64,000 nt of DNA from Desulfomonile sp963700305. Its GTDB lineage: Bacteria > Desulfobacterota > Desulfomonilia > Desulfomonilales > Desulfomonilaceae. Shown here in pieces: positions 1-8,514 of this stretch (position 1 is the first letter of the stretch; each line of letters begins with the position of its first letter). A model generated the notes under the pieces. The model saw only the letters and a program-made list of their open reading frames with translations. It made no database searches and was not told the DNA's origin. The DNA is taken from the NCBI GenBank assembly GCA_963700305.1, contig CAVOXB010000016.1, positions 1-64,000 of the forward strand. The letters are read 5' to 3'. The position numbers and the translations under genes are program-made.

Positions 1-1277
1 AAAAGATCACTGCGGGAGTGTGGGAACGCCGGAATAAGAGAGGCGTAAAACACTTGTTTTTGGAATGCGATGACTACTTTGACAGGCGGTATCTTTACGG
101 GACCCCAGCTGGCGATTACGAAGATAACTCGGAAAGATTCGTTTTTCTCACCAGAGCTGCTTTGGAAATCGCGCTGGCCAGAAAGAAGCGGTACGATGTT
201 TTTCATTCTCATGATTGGCAAGCGGCTTTGACGCCTGTTTACCTCGTGTACTCTCTACGCGGGGGAGCCGTTGTTCGACGATAGCGCGTCGGTAATGACC
301 ATCCACAATCTGGGGTATCAAGGCATTTTCTGGCATTTTGACATGCCTCTGGTCGGCGTCGGATGGGAATTCTTCACTCCCAAGCACATGGAATTCTACG
401 GAAAGTTGAATTTTCTCAAGAGCGGCATCGTGTTCGCGGAGGAAGTGAATACAGTGTCGCCAGGTTACCGCGATGAGATACTTACGCCGGAATTCGGGTT
501 CGGCCTGGAAGGCATTCTTCAGGAGAAAGGCCCTCGTCTGTCAGGAATACTCAATGGCGTGGACTACAAGATCTGGGATCCTCAAACGGATGATCTCATC
601 GCCGCTGCCTTCAGTCCGGACGATCTATCTGGCAAAATGCTCTGCAAAGCTGATCTGCAACGCAAAGCCGGATTGCCTCAACGGCCGGAAATCCCGATTA
701 TCGCAGTGGTGAGCCGATTGTCCAGTCAGAAGGGCGTGGACATTCTTGGTTTTGCGCTACCGTCACTTGTGCAGCAGGATGTACAATTCGTAATTCTGGG
801 AACCGGAGATGCCCGGTATGAGGACTCATTTAGCCAATTAGCAGAACACTACCCAGAAAACGTGGCCAGCTTTATCACATACGATAATGAATGGGCCCAT
901 AAGATTTTTGCAGGCGCGGACATTGCTGTGGCCTTCCGGATATGGCCCTCCGGTCAACCAGCTTTATGCGCTAAAATACGGGACAGTCCCTGTGGTGCGG
1001 GTCACCGGAGGGCTTACCGACACTGTGGAAGAATTCGATCTTGATCGGATACAGGCACAGGATTTAGGTTCGAGCCTCCTCAAGCGGAAGCGCTGGAAGA
1101 GACCATTCTTAAAGCGGTAATAATCTGCAAGACCGAACCTGAGGCCTGGAAACGGCTGATGATACGCGGCATGACACGTATTTCTCATGGAAGCGCTCTG
1201 CAAAGGAATACCTCCGGCTCTACGAAATGTCTATTGAAGACAGGAAGGAATTCCTCGGACGTTCAGCCGCGAGATAA
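1..1277 (+). pseudogene. glgA: Glycogen synthase (GT5), partial and multiply frameshifted
   Basis: Reads as the C-terminal part of a bacterial glycogen synthase, which builds alpha-1,4-glucan from ADP-glucose. The signal hops frames: frame 3 at 3-249 (ECDDYFDR, HSHDWQ), frame 1 at about 250-936 (TIHNLGYQG, VSRLSSQKG), frame 2 at about 937-1048 (NQLYALKYGTVPVVR, TGGLTDTVEEF), frame 1 at 1051-1180 (TGTGFRFEPP) and frame 3 at 1182-1277 (FSWKRSAKEYLRLYE), ending in TAA. The gene starts before the window. The usual MPSRYEPCGL motif is degraded to WPSGYGPPV, so besides at least four indels a conserved acceptor/nucleotide-site motif has changed. This suggests real decay, although other genes here carry single indels that look technical. 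Confidence 0.85.
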
Positions 1278-1641
1278 GGTCGAGCTTCCCATATACACTC
1301 TCCGCTTCTTGTCAGAAATATACACGTCATTCCTTCGGAGGCAGTAGGACGCCACGTATGGACTTCAGTCACGATATGTCTTGATATGAGGTGAAACCTT
1401 AGGTTTTGGATCAGATCAGGCTTTGAGCATCCTGCACATCCCTGCAAACGCCCTAATTCATTATAATGAACTATTGAATTAGGCTCTCATTTTTATGACC
1501 CACCGATACTTCAATTTGGACCGGCTGTTTTGATTATTGTTACCGTTTGATTTGCATCAAAAATTACGCTATCATGAACTCACGAAGACGTGTTCCCACC
1601 GTCGCCGCTGCGATGCCATTCCCCTCAAGGAGGACCCAAAC
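1278..1641. other. Intergenic gap with an AT-rich inverted repeat
   Basis: No gene seen. A 9-bp inverted repeat CCTAATTCA (1452-1460) / TGAATTAGG (1475-1483) with a 14-nt loop lies here and is followed by a short T run. It could end transcription from the glgA remnant. Nothing else was recognised. Confidence 0.35.
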
Positions 1642-4226
1642 ATGGATTTTATCAAGACTCTGACTGACATAGTCGGCGAGCCTTATATTACTGCTTCACC
1701 TGTGGATTGCCTGGCTTATTCCAGAGACATGTCCATTCACATGGGAATACCCCACGCTATTGTTTTTGCCAAAGATACCCAACAGGTAAGCGAAATTGAA
1801 TTGGCGAACTCGGAAGGAGTCCCTGTTACAGCCAGAGGAACCGGTTCCTCCGTTACCGGAGCGGTGCTGGCAATCAAGGGTGGGATAATCTTGGATTTCA
1901 CGAGAATGGACGCGGTCTTGGAAATCAACCGGGCCGACGGCTATGCCATCGTGGAACCCGGTGTCATATGCAATGCGTTGAACGCGAAATTGGCCCCTAC
2001 GCATTTTTTCCCCCTGACCCCGGAAGCGCGCCCATTGCCACGATCGGAGGGATGATAGCGACAAACGCCAGCGGAGTAAGGGCCGCAAAATACGGGACCA
2101 CAAAAGATTATGTGAAGGCTCTCACTGTGGTGCTCGCTGACGGCAGGATAATCGAAACAGGCGACATCGCACCGAAGAGTTCGGCCGGCTATGACTTGAC
2201 TCATCTTTTCTCAAGCTCAGAGGGTACAATCGGTATCATCACGAAGGCAGTTCGAAAGATTTTGCCCATACCGGAATACGAAGCTTTTGCAAAAGCTTCA
2301 TTTCCTGACGTCGACACTGCTGGAAAGGCCGTGGAAAAGATCTTCACATCAGGCCTTGAACTCGCTACCTGCGAAATCCTTGATAATATTTGTCTGGACG
2401 TGTGCAGGGATTCTCTCAAAATGGACATACCCAAGAACGTGAATTGCCAGCTATTCATGGGAATAGATGGCCCCAAGAGTGCAGTCCAGGAACAAATCAA
2501 GAAAATAGACGAAATTTGCAAGGAAGTGGGTGGCATAGAGAACATCTGGTCTGATAATCCAGTAGAAAAGGCAAAGCTTTTTGCGGCCCGCGGAGGTCTT
2601 GTTCCAGGCATGAGCAGACTGCAGCCCGGTTACAGGCTCGTGCCTCTGGTGGAAGATTTCGGAGTGCCCATCAGCAAAATCCCCGAGACAATTGCTGAAG
2701 TCCAGCAAATCGGGAAAAAGTTCGGGTTTCCAGTTGCGACCTTCGGCCATATCGGCGATGGCAATCTGCACGCTACCTTCATAATGAATCCTGCAATCCC
2801 GGAGCAATGGGAGAAGGTCAAAGGCATAGCCCTTGAGTTCATAGACATGACACTCAAGCACAAGGGCACGGTGTCTGCCGAGCACGGCATCGGAATGGCA
2901 AAATCGCCATATATCGGGAGACAACTTGGCGAAGCACTCAATGTAATGAAAGACATCAAGAAGACTCTTGATCCCAAGAATATTCTGAATCCTGGCAAAA
3001 TGGGATTCGATGATTCCATAACCGACATTCTGGATGAAAACAGCTTCCAGAAATACCTCACCGCGCCGGAAACACTAGAGCACTTCCCCGAAGGAGTAGA
3101 CAACGAAATTATCGCATGTATTCAGTGCGGTTTCTGTAGGGCAGGCTGCCCCACCTTCGGAGAAACCACCCTCGAATCTCTCAACGCCAAAGGTAGAGTC
3201 ACGCTGGCTTACAACATGCTAATAGGGAATATCCAGCCATCGGCTGATCTGGCTAAACGTCTGTATCAATGCATGTTGTGTTTGAATTGCAGGGCCGTGT
3301 GTCCCGCCCAGGTCAAGGTTTCTGCGGTCGTGAGAGCAGCGCGTGAGAGGCTGGTGGAAAAAGGTTATCTCCCGGAAGTGTTCAAACCCGCGCTCGCTGC
3401 AATGATAGATGCGGCGAATCCCTTGCTGGCTGACCCGTCTAAACGATGCGACAGCTATCCGTCGAACTACAAGAAGGCTGTTCCCGGCGAGACTGAGGCA
3501 ATCCTGCACTTTGGATGCGTTACGAGTTTCCAGGATGTGAAAACCATTCCCGCGTTCATGCAGATCCTGGACAAGGCTGGAGTAAACTACGGCGCTCCAG
3601 GAGAAGACGAATCCTGCTGCGGTTACCTGGCTTATTTGGTGGGAGACATGCCCACCTTCAACAAGGCCATGCAAATGCACAACGAACGCGTGGAGAAATA
3701 CAAAGCAAAGGAACTGATAACGTCTTGCGCTGGCTGCCTGAAGACCTTCAGAGATCTCTATCCGCACTATGGAGACCGTAGTGAGCTAACTGTGCTTCAT
3801 GCCGTGGAGCTGATGGAAAAGCTGATCGCCGAAGGAAAGCTGAAATTCAAAGCGGATTCTGCTCCAGTGAAGGTCGCTTACCATGATCCGTGCGACATGG
3901 GACGTCACATGGGGATTTACGAACCTCCACGAAACGTGCTGAAAGCCATTCCTGGAGTAGAACTCGTGGAATTACCGCTGAACCGCGACAAAGCCAAATG
4001 CTGCGGCGGAGGCGGCGGAATGAAAGGGTTCGATAACGAAATGGCAGGAGATATCGGCTACAAGCGCTTGCTGTCTGCAGTAGCTCTCGGAGCCGACATG
4101 ATCGTGTCAGCATGCCCATCCTGCAAAGGCTCATTCAACCAGGCTGCTGCCAGAGCAAGAAAAGAAAAGAAAGCCAAAATCAAAGTGATGGACATCACCG
4201 AACTCGTGGCCAGCAGGCTGGCGTAG
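1642..4226 (+). CDS. Fused FAD-linked oxidase / 4Fe-4S / CCG-domain oxidoreductase, one frameshift
   Basis: About 861 residues. The N-terminal half is a GlcD/D-lactate dehydrogenase-type flavoprotein: FAD-binding domain with ARGTGSSVTGA near residue 63 and an FAD-oxidase C domain with HIGDGNLHATF near residue 368. It is followed by two ferredoxin-like CxxCxxCxxxCP motifs (near 490 and 543) and two CCG cysteine-rich modules (CCGYLAYL/SCAGC near 655-694; CCGGGGG/SACPSC near 785-822). The family oxidises 2-hydroxy acids such as lactate or glycolate and passes electrons to a quinone or electron-transfer partner. ATG 1642 is preceded by AAGGAGG. The frame moves from 1 to 3 near 1994-2000, inside the FAD domain, where one C seems missing. 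Both halves are otherwise complete. The substrate is inferred, not shown. Confidence 0.88.
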
Positions 4227-4275
4227 GCAGGGGAGAGAAGACGAAGAGAAGAGGAGGAAAAGAGAGAGAATGCAT

Positions 4276-4332
4276 CCGGGGGAGGACTTTTTTGCAAAAA
4301 AGTCCTCCCCCGGACCCCCTCCCAAAAAACTC
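4276..4332 (+). terminator. Perfect palindrome with TTTGCAAA core, terminator-like repeat
   Basis: 4276-4313 is a 38-nt perfect palindrome whose arms begin CCGGGGGAGGAC and whose centre is TTTTTTGCAAAAAA. It lies 50 nt after the oxidoreductase stop. It is followed by CCCCCTCCCAAAAAACTC, a tail shared with inverted copies at 6707-6761 and 29447-29495, so it is a dispersed element that may double as a terminator. Confidence 0.6.
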
Positions 4333-4499
4333 TTAATTCATGCGGCGAGATACGGTGAATCGACTGGGAGTGAGCCCGCTCACGAACACTCCTGAATTAT
4401 TGGTATGCTGTCGTTTTCGAAAATCCTCTACCATTGCAGATCCGCAAAGAAGTAGTCTGGGTGCTACTGCCGGCTTGCCCAGCAGTGTTTTTCTCACAT

Positions 4500-4627
4500 A
4501 TACAGTTGCCAAAATTCTGTCCGATTTGTGGGAAATGGCAACCGTCAGCCCTGACTTGATCCGGGGTCCAGATTCTGGATTCCTGCGTTCGCACGAATGA
4601 CGAGGAAACATACACCATTTTTGCAGC
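4500..4627 (+). repeat. Composite extragenic repeat, copy A
   Basis: Contains CAGTTGCCAAAATTCTG next to TCCGATTTGTGGGAA, then GATCCGGGGTCCAGATTC and GGATTCCTGCGTTCGCA, in the same order as the block at 6424-6590. No coding signal. It lies between the oxidoreductase and a gene on the other strand. Confidence 0.6.
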
Positions 4628-4633
4628 TGCTAT

Positions 4634-4658
4634 ACACTGCTGGACGAGCCAGCAGTGT
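4634..4658. repeat. Perfect 10-bp hairpin (ACACTGCTGG repeat)
   Basis: ACACTGCTGG, loop ACGAG, CCAGCAGTGT. A degenerate relative lies at about 4464-4489. It lies just after the stop of the minus-strand gene ending at 4678 and may serve as its terminator or be an independent extragenic palindrome. Confidence 0.55.
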
Positions 4659-4677
4659 CACCCGCGCGACAGCCTCT

Positions 4678-5432
4678 CTAGTGGCTAAAGGCGACAGGAA
4701 CTATTAAGTATACCGAAGGGTAGCGGGGTTGGTAATCGGTGGTTTCCAGCCTTAGTGAGTCTTCTGCAGAAAGTCTTCGCCAGTTCGGGGCCTCTCGCAA
4801 TGAAAAATTGTTTGCCCCTGCGATGTCCGATCCATTTATCTTAATGGCGGCAACTCTGATATTACTCTTCCAATTGCGGCCAGTCCCATAGTCGTAACTT
4901 GCGAATTCTTCATGGCCGCTGCGATTATAATTTACTTCGTAGCTCACGCGAATGATCGTCATTTGATTTCCTGGAAACGAAACTTGTTCCATGAGCCAGA
5001 AGTCGTGCGGTGAAGGTCGCATAAAGAATTTCCAAAGGCGATTGAGTTGGTGCCTGGTCCACGAGGTGGGAGAAAGCGATCTTCCGATAGACAGAAATAT
5101 GCTTCTAATCCACGAGCGTTCCGATACCTTTATTTTCTCACCATTAATCCAAATGTCGACCTCTGGAACTTAGAAACGTCCCCTTCTTTCAAGAAGACGA
5201 CCTGTTCCGTCGTCGTCTCCCCAGTGTTAAAGAAATGGAAAACTGAGTCAACGCTGTAGCTAGTCTTCTTAAATTTCATTGCTACGTCCATGGAATCCAT
5301 CCGAACACACTGCTGAGGGTAAATCGCCGCAGGAGCACTCCCGGTGATGTCAAACGGCCCCAACTCACCGTACACTGGACAAGCAGCAAACATCATAGGC
5401 CAAAGCAACAGCAAGTGGCAGATACATTTCAT
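4678..5432 (-). CDS. Secreted hypothetical protein, one frameshift
   Basis: About 251 residues after joining two frames. ATG at 5432 opens a signal peptide (MKCICHLLLLWPMMFAACP) followed by a beta-rich region (SVDSVFHFFNTGETT, EVDIWINGEKIKVSERSW). The C-terminal part contains IRVSYEVNYNRSG. The frame breaks near 5170-5175. The span of 755 nt is one base short of a whole number of codons, which fits a single-base deletion. The pattern of a secreted protein with a wind-up segment such as TEQVVFLKEGD resembles DUF4424-type proteins, but this is only a weak visual resemblance. Function unknown. Confidence 0.6.
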
Positions 5433-5458
5433 TAAGACGAATCCCGCCACATCTTTTT

Positions 5459-5511
5459 TCTCGTTCCCAGGCTCCCGCCTGGAAATACGTAATTGGAGGC
5501 TCCGCCGCCGC
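5459..5511. repeat. Copy of the CTCGTTCCCAGGCTCC repeat
   Basis: Shares TCGTTCCCAGGCTC and GGAGGCTCCGCC with the blocks at 27801-27925 and 37657-37782. Degenerate copy lying between the rnhA stop and the secreted hypothetical gene. Confidence 0.5.
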
Positions 5512-5521
5512 AACCCTTGGC

Positions 5522-5984
5522 TTAAACAAGTTTCTTCAATGCTTGTCTGGCGAGAGAATCCACCAATTCGTTTTCAACGTGATTATTATGGCCCCGAACC
5601 CAGCTCCATTCCACATCGTGCTTTGATGTCAGGGAGTCGAGTCGTTTCCAGAGGTCCGCGTTTTTCACCGGCTGTTTCTGAGAATTGATCCAACCGCGTT
5701 TTTTCCAATTATGAATCCACTGAGTGATGCCCTTCATCAGGTACTGGGAATCCGTGACCATTCTCACCTTGGAAGGTCTCTTCAGGGCCTCCAGAGCGTT
5801 TATTGCAGCAAGCATCTCCATGCGGTTGTTGGTGGTGACGGGCTCGCCACCAGACAACTGCTTTTCGACGCCCTTGTATCCGCAGGAGCGCGGCCCATCC
5901 TCCGGGGCCGGGATTGCCGCTGCATGCGCCATCCGTGAAGATCTCCACCACGGTTTCACTGGGTTGAGTCTGTTTGCTGGTCAT
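5522..5984 (-). CDS. rnhA: Ribonuclease HI, one frameshift
   Basis: About 153 residues after joining frames. It hydrolyses RNA in RNA:DNA hybrids. Catalytic carboxylates are visible in IFTDGACSGNPGPGGWA (Asp), NRMEMLAAI (Glu), VTDSQY (Asp) and ENELVDSLAR (Asp). The basic protrusion typical of type 1 enzymes is present (IHNWKKRGWINSQ). The frame shifts near 5877-5882, just after GWAALLR: one A too many in CGGATACAAGG fits. The ATG overlaps the yjbQ stop (ATGA at 5981-5984), so the two are probably translationally coupled. Confidence 0.88.
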
Positions 5985-6376
5985 GAGGGCATTATTTGAA
6001 TGAAGATTTTTCTGGTTCTGGAGCCATCGAACTCACAGAAGAAAATTCCTTGCCATGTCCCCAGAACAGGTGCGCCACTGGAAATAATTACCGTCACTGA
6101 ACTCCCTACCAGCGAAGCCTTGATGTGGGCATCTGAATTGCCCTCCGCGTGACGATAGGTATCCGAATGAGGCGCAAGCTTGGCAAGCTTCTCTTTTATA
6201 TCTTCGGCTACAGATGGATCAGCGGCCTCATTGATTGTAATCCCGGCAGTTGTATGGGGCACGAAGATCACTGCAAGGCCGTCTTTGACTCCGCTCTTGG
6301 AGATTGTTTCCTTTATCCGGTCGGTAATATCGATGAACTGAACCCGACCGTTGGTTTTCACCTGCATGGTTTCCAT
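5981..6376 (-). CDS. yjbQ: YjbQ/UPF0047 family protein
   Basis: 131 residues. Members of this family have been described as having weak thiamine-phosphate synthase activity; the true role is unclear. Family hallmarks are present: VPHTTAGITINEAADP, HSDTYRHAEGNSDAHIKASL and GTWQGIFFCEFDG. A longer frame begins at 6418, but ATG 6376 is preferred because GGAGGAGGG lies 5 to 8 nt upstream. The stop overlaps the rnhA start by 4 nt. Confidence 0.88.
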   Translation of the reverse strand: METMQVKTNGRVQFIDITDRIKETISKSGVKDGLAVIFVPHTTAGITINEAADPSVAEDIKEKLAKLAPHSDTYRHAEGNSDAHIKASLVGSSVTVIISSGAPVLGTWQGIFFCEFDGSRTRKIFIQIMPS

Positions 6377-6423
6377 GAACCCTCCTCCGGAGCGCACCCC
6401 ATGGCTGGTATTGTGCAACCTTC

Positions 6424-6590
6424 CTTTTATAGCAAATCGCCAGGATTCTTGTCCGATTTACGGGAATTGCACCCGTCGCCCCGGAACCCGAATCGTGGTC
6501 CGGGGCAGGCTTTGATCCGGGGTCTGGATTCTGGATTCCTGCCTTCGCAGGAATGACGGAAACGGACATTATTTTTGGAACTGCCATAAA
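6424..6590 (+). repeat. Composite extragenic repeat, copy B
   Basis: Same module order as 4500-4627: GGATTCTTGTCCGATTT, GGGAA, CCCGTC, then GATCCGGGGTCTGGATTC and GGATTCCTGCCTTCGCA. A degenerate AACCTTTTTTGTGCAAAAAA half-palindrome follows at 6602. The whole 6377-6763 gap is repeat material. Confidence 0.6.
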
Positions 6591-6657
6591 CCAGGTTGGT
6601 AGAACCTTTTTTGTGCAAAAAAATATCTCTAATCTCGCCCCAATGACTTCTAGCGTT

Positions 6658-6700
6658 TTGCCGGCATCCCATTTCTCGACGGGAAATGGGATGCCGGCAA
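6658..6700. repeat. 18-bp perfect inverted repeat
   Basis: Arms TTGCCGGCATCCCATTTC (6658-6675) and GAAATGGGATGCCGGCAA (6683-6700) with a 7-nt loop. It is one of the most stable hairpins in the window, distinct in sequence from the neighbouring TTTGCAAA palindrome, and has no T tract on either side. Confidence 0.75.
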
Positions 6701-6706
6701 GTGTTA

Positions 6707-6761
6707 GAGTTTCTTGGAGGGGGTTTGGGGGAACCTTCTTTGCAAAGAAGGTTCCCCCAAA
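6707..6761 (-). terminator. TTTGCAAA-core palindrome after ftsY
   Basis: 6724-6761 is a perfect palindrome (TTTGGGGGAACCTTC arm, core TTTGCAAA) starting 3 nt after the ftsY stop on the minus strand. It is followed by CCCCCTCCAAGAAACTC, the same tail as at 4314-4332. Position suggests it terminates ftsY transcription. Confidence 0.65.
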
Positions 6762-6763
6762 TT

Positions 6764-7888
6764 TTATTCTTCTTCCGCAATATCTACGCCGGTGAAAAGG
6801 GCTTCCACGAATTCGTCGGCGTTGAATTCTCTCAAGTCATCCATTTTTTCACCGATCCCTATAAAACGGATCGGGATCTTTAGTTCATTGGACATACCTA
6901 CCACAACACCGCCTTTTGCGGTCCCGTCCAGCTTTGTGAGAGCGACGCCAGTTAAAGGTACGGCCTCGTTGAAGGTCTTGGCCTGGAGTATTGCATTCTG
7001 CCCCATGGACGCGTCTATGACGAGCAGGGTCTCGTGAGGCGCGCTTGGGAGCTTCTTGCTCAGGGTGCGTCTGACTTTTTTCAGCTCGTCCATGAGCGGC
7101 ACTCGAGTATGAAGTCTGCCTGCAGTATCCACCAACACAATCTCAAAATCCTCTTGCAGCGCTCTTTCCACAGCTTCGAAAGCTACCGATGACGGATCGG
7201 CCTTTTCTTTGCCTTTGACTATGGAACAGCCCACACGATTCGCCCAGATCTCCAATTGCTCTACCGCCGCAGCCCTGAATGTGTCGCCTGCTGCTAGTAA
7301 CACCTTTCTGCCGGCCGCCTTATGTCTGGCCGCTATTTTCGCAATTGTGGTGGTTTTTCCCGAACCGTTCACTCCCACGACCATGATTACAAAGGGCTCC
7401 GATCCGTAGCCAACCCTCAGGGGAGCCTCAACTTCTGAAAGCTTCTCTTTCATGAGAGCCTTCAAATGGCGCACGACCATTTCGGGATCATGAATTTCTC
7501 TTCGTTTTATTCGGTCGGTAACGCTCTCAAAAAGTTCATACGCGGTTTTGACTCCAATATCAGCGGTGATCAGCACCTCTTCCAGCCGGGCCACCATCTG
7601 ATCATCCAACTCCCTCTTGCCCAGCAAAACCTCGTCGAGACCGCCGAGAAAGCCTTTTCTGGTTTTTGTCAGCCCTTTTGTCAGCTTGAAAAATCCAGCC
7701 TTTTCCTCGGAAAGTTCCGAGGGTTCCTCGAACGGGACCTCCGCAGGTTCAGTCTCCTGCATCAGAATTTCCGAGGGTTCTTCCCGTAAAGCTTCTGGAG
7801 CTTCCTGCGGAGTCTCGGTCTCCTCATGCTTTTCCCGTCTGAAGAGTCGCCTGAAAAAACCACCTTTATTCTCTTTTTCCTCGCTCAT
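6764..7888 (-). CDS. ftsY: Signal recognition particle receptor FtsY
   Basis: 374 residues. GTPase that docks ribosome-SRP complexes at the membrane translocon. An acidic, basic-start A region (residues 1-65) precedes the NG domain. G1 is GVNGSGKTTT near 172-181, with VDTAGRLHTR (G3), TKLDGTAKGG (G4) and the closing GIGEKMDDLREF. Length is within the usual bacterial range and no frame break is present. The N-terminal FFRRLFRREKHE segment could act as the lipid-contacting helix. A palindromic terminator lies directly behind the gene. Confidence 0.97.
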   Translation of the reverse strand: MSEEKENKGGFFRRLFRREKHEETETPQEAPEALREEPSEILMQETEPAEVPFEEPSELSEEKAGFFKLTKGLTKTRKGFLGGLDEVLLGKRELDDQMVARLEEVLITADIGVKTAYELFESVTDRIKRREIHDPEMVVRHLKALMKEKLSEVEAPLRVGYGSEPFVIMVVGVNGSGKTTTIAKIAARHKAAGRKVLLAAGDTFRAAAVEQLEIWANRVGCSIVKGKEKADPSSVAFEAVERALQEDFEIVLVDTAGRLHTRVPLMDELKKVRRTLSKKLPSAPHETLLVIDASMGQNAILQAKTFNEAVPLTGVALTKLDGTAKGGVVVGMSNELKIPIRFIGIGEKMDDLREFNADEFVEALFTGVDIAEEE

Positions 7889-7975
7889 TTTCTCGCTTTT
7901 CCACGTATTGTAGTTCTCAAAAACTCTGTCGGGTTAGCTGCTCCTTCTATTTCGCACTCACAACTACCTAGCCAA

Positions 7976-8051
7976 GTCATTGCGAGGAGTGGAGCGACGA
8001 AGCAATCCCCATCACCCAAAATCAAGATTGCCACGCTTCGCTCGCAATGAC
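7976..8051. repeat. CATTGCGAGGAGCG-family inverted repeat
   Basis: Left arm GTCATTGCGAGGAGTGG to 8007, right arm from 8026 ending CTTCGCTCGCAATGAC. It can fold into a long hairpin. Same family at 19003-19113, 30659-30745, 39967-39998 and 61943-62022. Confidence 0.75.
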
Positions 8052-8200
8052 AATCTCCCGGCGCTCATTTCAAAATAACCGACATTGCTTTCGAGAATCC
8101 GCATAGCTGAGTGCCGCCATAGCTATGGCGGGTCTTTAATCTAACAGGGGTAAGGCAACCGGTCAAAGGAAATTAGTTAATGTATTTTCTCGAAAATCAA

Positions 8201-8230
8201 TTGAATTCTTTAGAATCATTGTGCTATTAT
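8201..8230 (+). promoter_or_regulatory. Candidate sigma-70 promoter upstream of amidase
   Basis: TTGAAT, 18-nt spacer, TATTAT. It lies about 285 nt before the chosen amidase start. Spacing and the -10 box are good and the -35 is partial. Confidence 0.3.
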
Positions 8231-8514
8231 GATCTTCAAGACATCTAGGAGGCACGACGTGATCTGGAAATTCCAAAAATCCCCCATGACTATTCCTGCG
8301 GAACTACATGATAAAGTAGTCCGTTCTTGCGCCCCCATAAACGAAGTTTCCAGCGAAATCCTTGGCGTACACCATCGCCCCGAAAAGAAAGCCAAGAAAG
8401 AAAAAAGCAATACCAAATGGAGCAAAATTTCCGATTATTAATCGTGATTTCCTCTATCCTCCACTGCGTTCAAGGACTGACCGCGTCCATCGCACATCCG
8501 CTGTGAGGACGCAC

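Larger units (their letters stand above)
7889..8514. other. Intergenic gap between ftsY and the amidase
   Basis: Divergent spacer of 626 nt. It contains the inverted repeat block at 7976-8051 and a candidate promoter (TTGAAT 8201-8206, 18-nt spacer, TATTAT 8225-8230) facing the amidase. Short open frames on both strands at 8216-8441 lack ribosome-binding sites and are not called. Confidence 0.5.

Noticed and set aside
1452..1483. Inverted repeat after glgA as a strong terminator.
   Set aside because: The loop is 14 nt and AT-rich and the stem has no GC clamp; only a weak candidate, kept within the gap entry.
8216..8441. Short frames on both strands, and a 42-codon minus-strand stretch (8304-8441) that reads like a membrane helix.
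   Set aside because: None has a start codon with a ribosome-binding site or a recognised family. The minus stretch lacks any start codon. Left uncalled.
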